The notes beneath the pieces were generated by a model that worked only from the letters and a program-made list of their open reading frames with translations, was not told the DNA's origin and made no database searches. A stretch of 14,810 nucleotides of DNA from Gemmatimonadaceae bacterium (GTDB taxonomy: Bacteria > Gemmatimonadota > Gemmatimonadetes > Gemmatimonadales > Gemmatimonadaceae), in the NCBI GenBank assembly GCA_014379705.1, contig JACMLI010000233.1, positions 1 through 14,810 on the forward strand, in the 5' to 3' direction. The translations under genes and the position numbers were made by a program. Below, in pieces: positions 6,441 through 12,893 of this stretch (the stretch's first letter is position 1; every line of letters begins with the position of its first letter).

Positions 6441-7517
6441 TCAGGAGAAGCGCTCGCCTGTCCGGGACGTCGAGGCAGTGCGCGATGCGGCCCACAACGC
6501 CGCCGTCAGCAGGACCACCGCGCCGAGCTGATGGAGCGCGGCAATGCCCAATGGCACGCGCAGGAGCAGCGTGGCCACGCCGAGGACAACCTGCACGAGC
6601 ACCGCTCCCACGATGGCGAGCCAGGGCGCCGGAAGGCGGGCGTGCCGGCGGAATTCGCGGAACGCCAGCACGGCCACAACCAGCACTGTCGTCATGGCGA
6701 GGACGCGGTGGTTGAACTGCACCGCCGCCGCATTCTCGAACAGGTTGCGCCACGCCGGGGTCAGTTGCCCGTAGCCGGGTGGCACGAAGCCTGATCCCAT
6801 CAGCGGGAACGTGTTGTACACGTGCCCCGCGTCGAGCCCGGCCACGAAGCCGCCGCTCAGGATCGTGACGAAGGCAAGCAGCGCAATCGCGAAGGCACTC
6901 CGGGCGATCGGTCCCTGCCTAACGGGCAGCGTGAGCGCCGTCCACGCCGCGATCACGTAGATCGCCAGCGCGAGGCCGAGGTGCGCGACCAGCCGATACT
7001 GGCTGACGTCGGTGCGCCCAGTGAGGCCGCTGGTGACCATGTACCAGCCCAGCACGCCCTGCGCGGCCGTGAGCAACGGCAGCGCCGCGAGGCGGACCCG
7101 AAGGTGGCGCGGGATCCGCCCCGCGACCAGCAGCACCACGAAGGGGAGGGCGATCACCAGTCCGGCGATCCGCGCGACGAGCCGATGCGCCCACTCCCAC
7201 CAGAAGAGCGACTGGAACTGTGGCAGCGTGATCCCGAGGTGCACCGTCTGGGCCTCGGGAATCTTCAGGTAGGCCTGATATGCGGCCTCCCAGTCAGCGG
7301 CCGAGAGCGGCGGCAGCACCCCCGACACAGGCTTCCACTCGGTGATCGATAGCCCGCTTTCCGTGAGTCGCGTGGCCCCGCCGATGACCAGGGTCAGTAC
7401 GACCACGAGCGCGCTCGCGATCATCCACGCGCGGATAGCGGCGGTGTCAGCTCGGACCGAGGCCGCTACCCGGGGCGGAACCGAAGCGGCAACGAGAGGG
7501 GTGGAGGCATGCGACAT
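6441..7517 (-). CDS. ctaA: Heme A synthase (COX15/CtaA type)
   Basis: This integral membrane enzyme oxidises the C8 methyl of heme O to the formyl group of heme A, the cofactor of aa3-type cytochrome oxidases. It has 358 residues with about eight hydrophobic segments in two homologous four-helix halves. The four conserved heme-ligand histidines are present: His111 (EWAHRLVARI), His179 (LVAHLGLAL), His270 (VQFNHRVLAM) and His329 (ALHQLGAVV). The family-diagnostic GGFVAGLDAGHVYNTFPLMG segment (222-241) and the GGATRLTESGLSITEWKPV region (46-64) mark the long COX15-like type of mitochondria and alphaproteobacteria rather than the Cys-pair type of Bacillus. It is the only - strand gene here, divergent from alaS across a repeat-bearing spacer. 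No oxidase or ctaB gene is in the window. There is no Shine-Dalgarno sequence at the ATG. A GTT AGG codon pair makes a CGTTAGGC octamer on its coding strand. Confidence 0.94.
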   Translation of the reverse strand: MSHASTPLVAASVPPRVAASVRADTAAIRAWMIASALVVVLTLVIGGATRLTESGLSITEWKPVSGVLPPLSAADWEAAYQAYLKIPEAQTVHLGITLPQFQSLFWWEWAHRLVARIAGLVIALPFVVLLVAGRIPRHLRVRLAALPLLTAAQGVLGWYMVTSGLTGRTDVSQYRLVAHLGLALAIYVIAAWTALTLPVRQGPIARSAFAIALLAFVTILSGGFVAGLDAGHVYNTFPLMGSGFVPPGYGQLTPAWRNLFENAAAVQFNHRVLAMTTVLVVAVLAFREFRRHARLPAPWLAIVGAVLVQVVLGVATLLLRVPLGIAALHQLGAVVLLTAALWAASRTASTSRTGERFS

Positions 7518-7568
7518 AAGCGCCCAGAAGGATCAGTGTTTGAAGGGCGATAGGGAAGGCGCACGACA

Positions 7569-7596
7569 GGCAATCGGCAATGGGCAGTCGGCAATG
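7569..7596 (+). repeat. Tandem array of a 7-base unit, left (G-rich) arm
   Basis: Four gapless 7-base units are present: GGCAATC, GGCAATG, GGCAGTC and GGCAATG. They lie in the ctaA-alaS divergent spacer. Bases 7576-7585 form a perfect 10-base inverted repeat with 7650-7659 in the facing arm. Confidence 0.8.
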
Positions 7597-7613
7597 GTTG
7601 GCTGGATTCAGCC

Positions 7614-7659
7614 CACTGCCGATCTCCGTTCCAATTCCCCATCGCCATCGCCCATTGCC
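7614..7659 (-). repeat. Degenerate array of the 7-base unit, right arm (inverted)
   Basis: On the + strand the units read CACTGCC, GATCTCC, GTTCC, AATTCCC, CATCGCC, ATCGCC and CATTGCC. On the - strand these are GGCAATG-like units with some drift and shortened copies. The apex between the two arms (7597-7613) is unrelated. The rest of the 212-base spacer (7518-7568 and 7660-7729) contains only the alaS -10 candidate and no gene that I can support. Confidence 0.7.
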
Positions 7660-7715
7660 AAGGGTGTCCCGTGCACGCCGCTCGCCTCGGCCGCCAAATC
7701 ACCACCCCTGGCCAG

Positions 7716-7721
7716 TATATT
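7716..7721 (+). promoter_or_regulatory. Candidate -10 box of alaS (leaderless start)
   Basis: TATATT matches TATAAT at five of six positions and stands out from the GC-rich surroundings. It ends 8 bases before the alaS ATG, so transcription would begin at or 1-2 bases before the start codon. No good -35 box is seen 16-18 bases upstream. Confidence 0.5.
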
Positions 7722-7729
7722 CCGGCCTT

Positions 7730-10486
7730 ATGCGCGCTTCCGAAATCCGTTCCCGATTCCTCGATTACTTCCGGCGGCAACAGCATGCCGTGTTGCCGAG
7801 CTCCTCGCTCGTGCCCGGTGAAGACCCCACGCTGTTGTTCACCAACGCCGGCATGGTGCAGTTCAAGAAGGTCTTCCTCGGCCTCGACAACCCGGCCACC
7901 GGGCGGCGAGCGACGACGTCGCAGAAGTGTGTGCGCGCGGGGGGAAAGCACAACGACCTCGAGCAGGTGGGCCACACGGCCAGGCACCACACCTTCTTCG
8001 AGATGCTCGGCAACTTCTCCTTCGGCGACTACTTCAAGCGCGACGCGATCCGCTTTGCGTGGGAGTGGGTGACCGGTCCTCAGTCCGAAGGGAACCTCGG
8101 CATCGATCCGCAGCACGTGCGCGTTTCGGTCTTCCGCGAGGACGACGAGGCCCGCGCCCTGTGGCGTGAGGTGACCGGCATTCCGGACTCTCGGATCTAC
8201 GGGCTCGACGAGAAGGACAACTTCTGGCAGATGGCCGACACCGGCCCGTGCGGGCCGTGCTCGGAGATCTACGTCGACCTCGCGAAGCTGGCGAAGGACT
8301 GGGCGTTCCCGGCGGGAGCCACCGGAGAGTGGACGGATCTCGATCGTGAGGAGTTCTCAACCGAGGCGTTCGTCGAGGGAGGCGAGGCGGGACGCTTTCT
8401 CGAGATCTGGAACCTCGTGTTCATGCAGTTCGACCGACAGGCGGATGGCACGCTCGTGCCGTTGCCGAAGCCGTCGGTGGACACGGGCGCTGGGCTCGAG
8501 CGCATCGCCGCCGTACTGCAGGGCGTCACGAACAACTACCACACCGACTGCTTCGCGCCGCTGCTCGAGGCCATCGAACGCGTCGTGGGGCGTCCCTACG
8601 CTCCGAAGGACGCGAACGGTCGCTGGGTGCTCGATGAGCACTCGGCGTCGTACCGCGTGCTGGGAGACCACGCGCGCGCGGTGGCGTTCCTGCTCGCCGA
8701 TGGCGTGTTCCCGTCGAACGAGGGACGCGGGTATGTCCTGCGGCGCATCCTGCGCCGCGCGGTGCGTCACGCCTACCTGCTCGGCCGCCGCGAGCCCACG
8801 CTCGTGCATGTGGTGCAAGCGGTCATCGAGATGATGGCCGACGTGTTTCCCGAGCTGCGCCAGCGGCAGTCGCACCTGCTCGAGACCACGCGGGCGGAGG
8901 AGGAACGTTTCCTCGCCACGATCGAAGGTGGGATGCGGCGTTTCGAGGAACTGGCGCCGGCGCACACGACGCATGGCTCGACCGCGATCCGTGGCACGGT
9001 GTCCGGCGAGGACGCGTTCAAGCTCTACGACACCTTCGGCTTCCCGATCGACCTCACGGAGCTGATGGCGCGCGAGCGCGGGTACACGGTGGACATCGCG
9101 GGCTTCGAGGTCGCGTTAGGCGCCCAGCGCACCATGTCGCAGGCCGACCGCAAGTCGCGCAAGCTCGGGGTCGACGCGGACGCGGCGCGCGCCTGGGAGT
9201 GGGACACGGCAGATGGCAGGCGCCAGATGGAAGAGCACAGCACGCCCGCGTTTGTGGGATACGGAGCCGTCGAGATCGAGAGCCAGGTCACCGCGGTGCG
9301 TACGCTCGAGGATGGGCGCGTGGCGGTCATGCTGCGCGAGACGCCCTTCTACGCGGAGTCGGGAGGCCAGGTCTCGGATCACGGCGAAATCGTCGGGGAG
9401 AAGTGGCGGGTCGACGTGGAGGACGTTCGCAAGTTCGACGGACGCACGGCGGCGATCGGCAAGCTCACGGGCACGGTCGCCTTCGGCCCCGCCCTCGCGC
9501 GCGTGCCCACGGATCGCCGGCGTGACACGGAGCGGAACCACACGGCCACGCACCTGCTGCACGCGGCCTTGCGCGCCGCACTGGGTGATCACGTGCACCA
9601 GGCGGGCTCGCTCGTCGCTCCCGATCGTCTGCGCTTCGACTTCACGCACCATGGCCCCATCAAGCCCGACATCCTGGCTGGCATCGAGGATCAGGTGAAT
9701 CGCGGCATCTGGGCCGCAGTCGACGTGCGTACCGACGAGAAGCCGTACCAGGAAGCGGTGGCGTCCGGCGCGATGGCGCTCTTTGGCGAGAAGTACGGCG
9801 ATGTCGTGCGCGTCGTGTCGATCCCGGGACTCTCCGTGGAGCTCTGCGGCGGGACCCACGTGCGCAACACGGGGCAAATCTCGCTCTTCAAGATCCTGAG
9901 CGAGACCGGTGTCGCCGCGGGCGTCCGTCGCATCGAGGCGGTCACGGGGCGTGGCGCCTTCGAGATCATGCGCGAGCACGAGCGCACCCTCGAGCGGGTC
10001 GGTGAGCTGGTGAAGGCGAATCCCGCGATGGTCGTCAAGAAGGTGCAGGGGCTCGTCGAGGAGAAGCGCGCGCTCGAAAAGAAGCTTGAGGAGGCGTTGC
10101 GGGGCGGGGGAGACCAGGTCCGCGGGTGGATCGCGGGGGCCACGGTGGTCGAGGGTATCAGGCTCATCGCCCAGTCCATCGCCGTCGACGACGTGCGCAC
10201 CCTGCAGGCGCTCGGTGACGCGCTGCGCGAGCAGATGGGCACCGGGGTCGCCGCGTTAGGCGCGACCCTGGCCGACGGCAAGGCCACGCTGCTCGTGGTC
10301 TCGACCGACGACGCCCGCGACCGCGGGGCGAGGGCCGATGCCGTGGTGAAGGAACTCGCGGCGGCCGCTGGGGGACGTGGAGGCGGCAAGCCGCACATGG
10401 CACAGGCCGGCATCCCCGATCCCGCCCGCCTGGGCGATGGGTTGGCGATCCTCGAGAAGGTCGTGCGGACACTGGTCGGCGCGTGA
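7730..10486 (+). CDS. alaS: Alanyl-tRNA synthetase
   Basis: This enzyme charges tRNA-Ala with alanine and clears mis-charged Ser/Gly. It has 918 residues, slightly longer than the usual 870-890. The class II catalytic core starts at once with MRASEIRSRFLDYF and LVPGEDPTLLFTNAGM, then KCVRAGGKHNDLEQVGHTARHHTFFEMLGNFSFG. The editing domain has the zinc-type motif HTATH (604-608) and CGGTH (Cys706, His710). A coiled-coil-like stretch around 768-790 precedes the C-terminal DHHA1 domain, which ends with GGGKPHMAQAG and LGDGLAILEKVV. The frame stays open upstream to an ATG at 7580, but that extension is encoded by the 7-base repeat and has no AlaS similarity, so ATG 7730 is chosen. There is no Shine-Dalgarno sequence; a -10 box lies 8 bases upstream. 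Two rare TTA leucine codons (463 and 843) both lie in CGTTAGGC octamers. The stop overlaps the next gene as GTGA. Confidence 0.97.
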   Translation: MRASEIRSRFLDYFRRQQHAVLPSSSLVPGEDPTLLFTNAGMVQFKKVFLGLDNPATGRRATTSQKCVRAGGKHNDLEQVGHTARHHTFFEMLGNFSFGDYFKRDAIRFAWEWVTGPQSEGNLGIDPQHVRVSVFREDDEARALWREVTGIPDSRIYGLDEKDNFWQMADTGPCGPCSEIYVDLAKLAKDWAFPAGATGEWTDLDREEFSTEAFVEGGEAGRFLEIWNLVFMQFDRQADGTLVPLPKPSVDTGAGLERIAAVLQGVTNNYHTDCFAPLLEAIERVVGRPYAPKDANGRWVLDEHSASYRVLGDHARAVAFLLADGVFPSNEGRGYVLRRILRRAVRHAYLLGRREPTLVHVVQAVIEMMADVFPELRQRQSHLLETTRAEEERFLATIEGGMRRFEELAPAHTTHGSTAIRGTVSGEDAFKLYDTFGFPIDLTELMARERGYTVDIAGFEVALGAQRTMSQADRKSRKLGVDADAARAWEWDTADGRRQMEEHSTPAFVGYGAVEIESQVTAVRTLEDGRVAVMLRETPFYAESGGQVSDHGEIVGEKWRVDVEDVRKFDGRTAAIGKLTGTVAFGPALARVPTDRRRDTERNHTATHLLHAALRAALGDHVHQAGSLVAPDRLRFDFTHHGPIKPDILAGIEDQVNRGIWAAVDVRTDEKPYQEAVASGAMALFGEKYGDVVRVVSIPGLSVELCGGTHVRNTGQISLFKILSETGVAAGVRRIEAVTGRGAFEIMREHERTLERVGELVKANPAMVVKKVQGLVEEKRALEKKLEEALRGGGDQVRGWIAGATVVEGIRLIAQSIAVDDVRTLQALGDALREQMGTGVAALGATLADGKATLLVVSTDDARDRGARADAVVKELAAAAGGRGGGKPHMAQAGIPDPARLGDGLAILEKVVRTLVGA

Positions 10487-10797
10487 CCACGGACGGGAAC
10501 GGTGGCTGGTTCAACGGCCAGGTCCCCCCGCGCCTTCGCGTGCGGGCGGGGGCCATCGCCGCCAGCGTTCCTGCGTCCAATCCGGACGCCGCCGACCACC
10601 TCGTGCACGTGGCGGTTGACGCGACGCGTCGCCTGCTCGACCATCAAGGGGCGGACCGGACGACCGCGCTCGACCTCCTGGCCATCGACGCCCTCGTGAC
10701 GCATGCGATGGAGTTGATGGCCGACGATCCCCCGCGTTTCGAGGCCCGGTGCCTCGAGGCCCTGCACGCCCTCTCCTCCATCTCGCCTGCCTCGTGA
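10483..10797 (+). CDS. Small protein of unknown function, coupled to alaS and cpsB
   Basis: I do not recognise this 104-residue protein. It is called because its GTG overlaps the alaS stop (GTGA, 10483-10486) and its own stop overlaps the GTG of the next gene (GTGA, 10794-10797), a pattern typical of translational coupling in a real operon. The first 20 residues are Gly/Asn-rich with GWFNGQVPPRLRVRAG. The rest looks helical and mildly acidic, with repeated Ala/Leu/Asp/His: DAADHLVHVAVDATRRLLDH, then TALDLLAIDALVTHAMELM and FEARCLEALHAL. There is no signal peptide, membrane helix, zinc-binding cysteine set or catalytic motif. Without it a 307-base hole would be left in an otherwise gapless operon. 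It could be a small helical adaptor, but nothing in the sequence shows a function. Confidence 0.68.
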   Translation: MTTDGNGGWFNGQVPPRLRVRAGAIAASVPASNPDAADHLVHVAVDATRRLLDHQGADRTTALDLLAIDALVTHAMELMADDPPRFEARCLEALHALSSISPAS

Positions 10798-11546
10798 TCG
10801 ACCTGCACTCGCACCTGCTCCCCGGCGTCGATGACGGCTCGCCGACTCATGAGAACTCGGTGCGCGTGCTGGAACGCCTGTGGAGCGAGGGAGTCACGCA
10901 GCTGGCGTGCACGCCGCACCTGAATGCGTCGGAGGCCGCGCACGCCCCGATCGCCGAGAATGGCGTCCTCCTGCAGCGCCTGCGGGCGTCGGCGCCCAAG
11001 GGCATGAAGCTGCACCCGGGCTTTGAGATCATGCTCGACGCCGCGACCGACCTCACCCTCCCGAGCCTCAGCCTCGGTGGATCGAAGGCCGTGCTCGTGG
11101 AGTTCCAGCGCATCCCCCTGTCCCCGGACTCGACCGAGCACCTCACGCGGCTACGCTCGAGCGGCGTGATCCCCGTGATCGCGCATCCGGAGCGCTATGC
11201 CGGCATCTCGATCGACAAGCTCCACATCTGGCGTGACATCGGCGTGGTCGTGCAGGGCGACGCCTTGTTGCTGCTCTCCACGGGGGCGCGTGCCGAGTTC
11301 TCGCGGCTGATGCTCACCGAAGGCGTCGCCGACATCCTCGCGAGCGACAACCATGGTGACTCGCGCTCGCTTTCCACGGTGCGCCTGTGGCTCGAGGAGG
11401 TAGGCGGCGGACGTCACGCCAAGATCCTGATGGAGGAGAATCCGCGGCACGTGCTCGACGACGAGATGCTCGAGGCCGTCCCACCCCTCCGCGAGCACAA
11501 GTCGATCTGGGATCGGTTGCGGGAGCTGTTCTCCGTTGGCCGCTGA
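10794..11546 (+). CDS. cpsB: PHP-fold phosphatase, CpsB/CapC (YwqE-like) family
   Basis: Members of this family are manganese-dependent PHP phosphatases; characterised ones (CpsB, YwqE) remove phosphate from tyrosine kinases that control capsule export. This protein has 250 residues from GTG 10794, a normal length. Metal-binding motifs are DLHSHLLPGVDDGS (residues 3-16), CTPHLN with His42, VEFQRIP with Glu103, AHPERY with His131, and SDNHGD with Asp195 and His197. The usual last motif is Ser-Asp-Ala-His; Asn replaces Ala between the ligands, which remain. An in-frame ATG at 10749 adds 15 residues before the first metal motif and overlaps the previous gene deeply, so the GTG is preferred. There is no signal peptide. 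gmhA follows directly. No capsule kinase, Wza or glycosyltransferase gene is in the window, so a sugar-phosphate or other phosphatase role is possible. Confidence 0.88.
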   Translation: MIDLHSHLLPGVDDGSPTHENSVRVLERLWSEGVTQLACTPHLNASEAAHAPIAENGVLLQRLRASAPKGMKLHPGFEIMLDAATDLTLPSLSLGGSKAVLVEFQRIPLSPDSTEHLTRLRSSGVIPVIAHPERYAGISIDKLHIWRDIGVVVQGDALLLLSTGARAEFSRLMLTEGVADILASDNHGDSRSLSTVRLWLEEVGGGRHAKILMEENPRHVLDDEMLEAVPPLREHKSIWDRLRELFSVGR

Positions 11547-11550
11547 GGAG
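11545..11550 (+). promoter_or_regulatory. Ribosome binding site that decides the gmhA start
   Basis: GAGGAG overlaps the cpsB stop and ends 3 bases before ATG 11554. It favours that ATG over the in-frame TTG at 11536, which has no such signal. Confidence 0.5.
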
Positions 11551-11553
11551 TCC

Positions 11554-12141
11554 ATGACCGAGTTCGAGCAGCAATTCGAGGCCCGGCTGCGCGAGCGCCT
11601 GGCCGACCTTGCCGCCGCGGCCACTCGTTCCGCCGAGGAGCTTCCGGTCGTGGTCTCGCGCGCGGCCGTCCTCATGCGCGACACCCTCGCCAACGGCGGG
11701 ACGCTCTTCTTCTGTGGCAACGGGGGCTCCGCGGCGGACGCGCAGCACGTCGCCACCGAATACGTCGTGCGCTACATGCGCACCCGGCGTGCCTTGCCCG
11801 CGATCGCCCTCACCACCGACACGTCCCTCCTTACGGCCGCCGGCAATGACCTCGGCTTCGAGCAGGTGTTCGCCCGGCAGGTCGAGGCCCTCGTGCGTCC
11901 GGTCGACCTGCTGGTGATCCACTCGACCAGTGGCAACTCGCCTAACGTCATCCGGGCCGCCGAGGCCGCGCGCGCAAAGGGTGCGCGGGTCGTGGCCTTC
12001 TCGGCGCGCGATGGGGGGCAGCTGCATCATCTCGCGGACGTCTCGATCGTGATTCCCACGGACCGGACCGACCGCGCCCAGGAACTGCATCTCTGCCTCG
12101 AGCACGTCATCTGCGAGGCGGTGGAGGAAGCGCTCGCATGA
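11554..12141 (+). CDS. gmhA: Phosphoheptose isomerase (SIS domain, GmhA type)
   Basis: GmhA converts sedoheptulose 7-phosphate to D-glycero-D-manno-heptose 7-phosphate, the first step toward ADP- or GDP-heptose for lipopolysaccharide core or surface glycans (cytoplasmic). The protein has 195 residues from ATG 11554, a typical length. The SIS signature CGNGGSAADAQH (54-65) and STSGNSPNV (124-132) bind the phosphate. Zinc ligands of E. coli GmhA (His61, Glu65, Gln172, His180) align by spacing with His65, Glu69, Gln176 and His184. The block ALTTDTSLLTAAGNDLGFEQVF (85-106) is also GmhA-like. DnaA-initiator-associating DiaA is the closest alternative, but the intact ligands favour an isomerase. 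It lies next to the PHP phosphatase and overlaps the SDR gene by ATGA. It contains one CGTTAGGC octamer, on the antisense strand. Confidence 0.9.
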   Translation: MTEFEQQFEARLRERLADLAAAATRSAEELPVVVSRAAVLMRDTLANGGTLFFCGNGGSAADAQHVATEYVVRYMRTRRALPAIALTTDTSLLTAAGNDLGFEQVFARQVEALVRPVDLLVIHSTSGNSPNVIRAAEAARAKGARVVAFSARDGGQLHHLADVSIVIPTDRTDRAQELHLCLEHVICEAVEEALA

Positions 12142-12893
12142 TCGACTTGAGGGGGAAGCGCGCCGTGGTGACCGGCGGGTCCAGGGGCATCGGTGGCGCC
12201 ACCTCGCGGCTGCTCGCGCAGTGTGGGGCCGACGTCGCCGTGCACTACCGATCACGTGCCGACGTCGCGGAAGGGATGGCCGCCGAGCTGCGCACGTTGG
12301 GCGTGCGCTCGATGGCCGTGGCCGCCGAGATCTCGGTGCGCTCGGAGATGGACGCGTGCCTCGACGGCATTGCCCAGGCGTGGGGGGGCATCGACATCTT
12401 CATCGGGAACGCCGGCATCTGGCCGGTGGAGGAAGTGCCCGTCGAGGACATGACCGACGAGCGGTGGCTGCGCACGATGCACGAGAACGTGGACGGCATG
12501 TTCTATGGCACACGCGCGGCGCTCCGCCACATGGGCGACGGTGGACGCATCGTCCTCGTGAGCAGCACGGCCGGGCAGCGCGGGGAGTCGATGCATGCGG
12601 ACTACGGCGCCAGCAAGGGCGCGATGATCGCCTTCGTGAAGTCCGTGTGCGTGGAGGTCGCGTGGCGCGGGATCACCGTGAACAGCGTCGCGCCGGGATG
12701 GGTCGATACGGAGATGTGCGCGATCCCGTTTTCGGGAGGCGGTCGTGAACGCATCACGCGCGGGATTCCCGTGGGGCGCATCGCCACGCCAGAGGACATC
12801 GCGGCACCCATCGTCTTCCTCTGCTCGCCGATGTCGCGACATGTCACGGGCGAGATCCTCAACGTCAACGGCGGCAGCGTGTTGTGCGGGTGA
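12138..12893 (+). CDS. Short-chain dehydrogenase/reductase, FabG-like
   Basis: This is a classical SDR of 251 residues with an NAD(P)-binding Rossmann fold. Visible motifs are TGGSRGIG (12-19), NAG (91-93), the active-site Asn in MHENVDG (Asn117), Ser143 in VSSTAG, Tyr156 and Lys160 in YGASKGA, PGWVDTEM after the catalytic region, and the C-terminal GEILNVNGGSVLCG. Basic residues after the second strand (HYRSR, 36-40) suggest NADPH. The substrate cannot be read: 3-oxoacyl-ACP reductase and sugar or alcohol dehydrogenase are all possible, and its place after gmhA hints weakly at a sugar substrate. GGAGG at 12123-12127 is a good Shine-Dalgarno sequence 10 bases before the ATG. The start overlaps the gmhA stop by 4 bases, and the 3' end overlaps the asparaginase start. 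Confidence 0.88.
   Translation: MIDLRGKRAVVTGGSRGIGGATSRLLAQCGADVAVHYRSRADVAEGMAAELRTLGVRSMAVAAEISVRSEMDACLDGIAQAWGGIDIFIGNAGIWPVEEVPVEDMTDERWLRTMHENVDGMFYGTRAALRHMGDGGRIVLVSSTAGQRGESMHADYGASKGAMIAFVKSVCVEVAWRGITVNSVAPGWVDTEMCAIPFSGGGRERITRGIPVGRIATPEDIAAPIVFLCSPMSRHVTGEILNVNGGSVLCG

Noticed and set aside
7580..7729. 50-codon N-terminal extension of alaS
   Set aside because: It is in frame but encoded by the 7-base repeat, with Pro/Arg/His-rich sequence and no family similarity. The AlaS core begins exactly at ATG 7730, behind a -10 box.
9691..10767. 358-codon open frame on the - strand opposite alaS and the small unknown gene
   Set aside because: It is Ser/Arg/Pro/Thr-rich with low complexity and no motif; a shadow of alaS codon use.
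10749..10793. 15-codon N-terminal extension of the PHP phosphatase from ATG 10749
   Set aside because: It would overlap the previous gene by 49 bases, while GTG 10794 gives the usual family start just before the first metal motif and the overlap style of the operon.
448..11947. CGTTAGGC as a strictly polar FtsK loading motif (KOPS-like)
   Set aside because: Within 12 kb it occurs three times on the + strand and twice on the - strand, so it lacks the strong polarity of KOPS. It also does not resemble GGGNAGGG. Other roles remain open.
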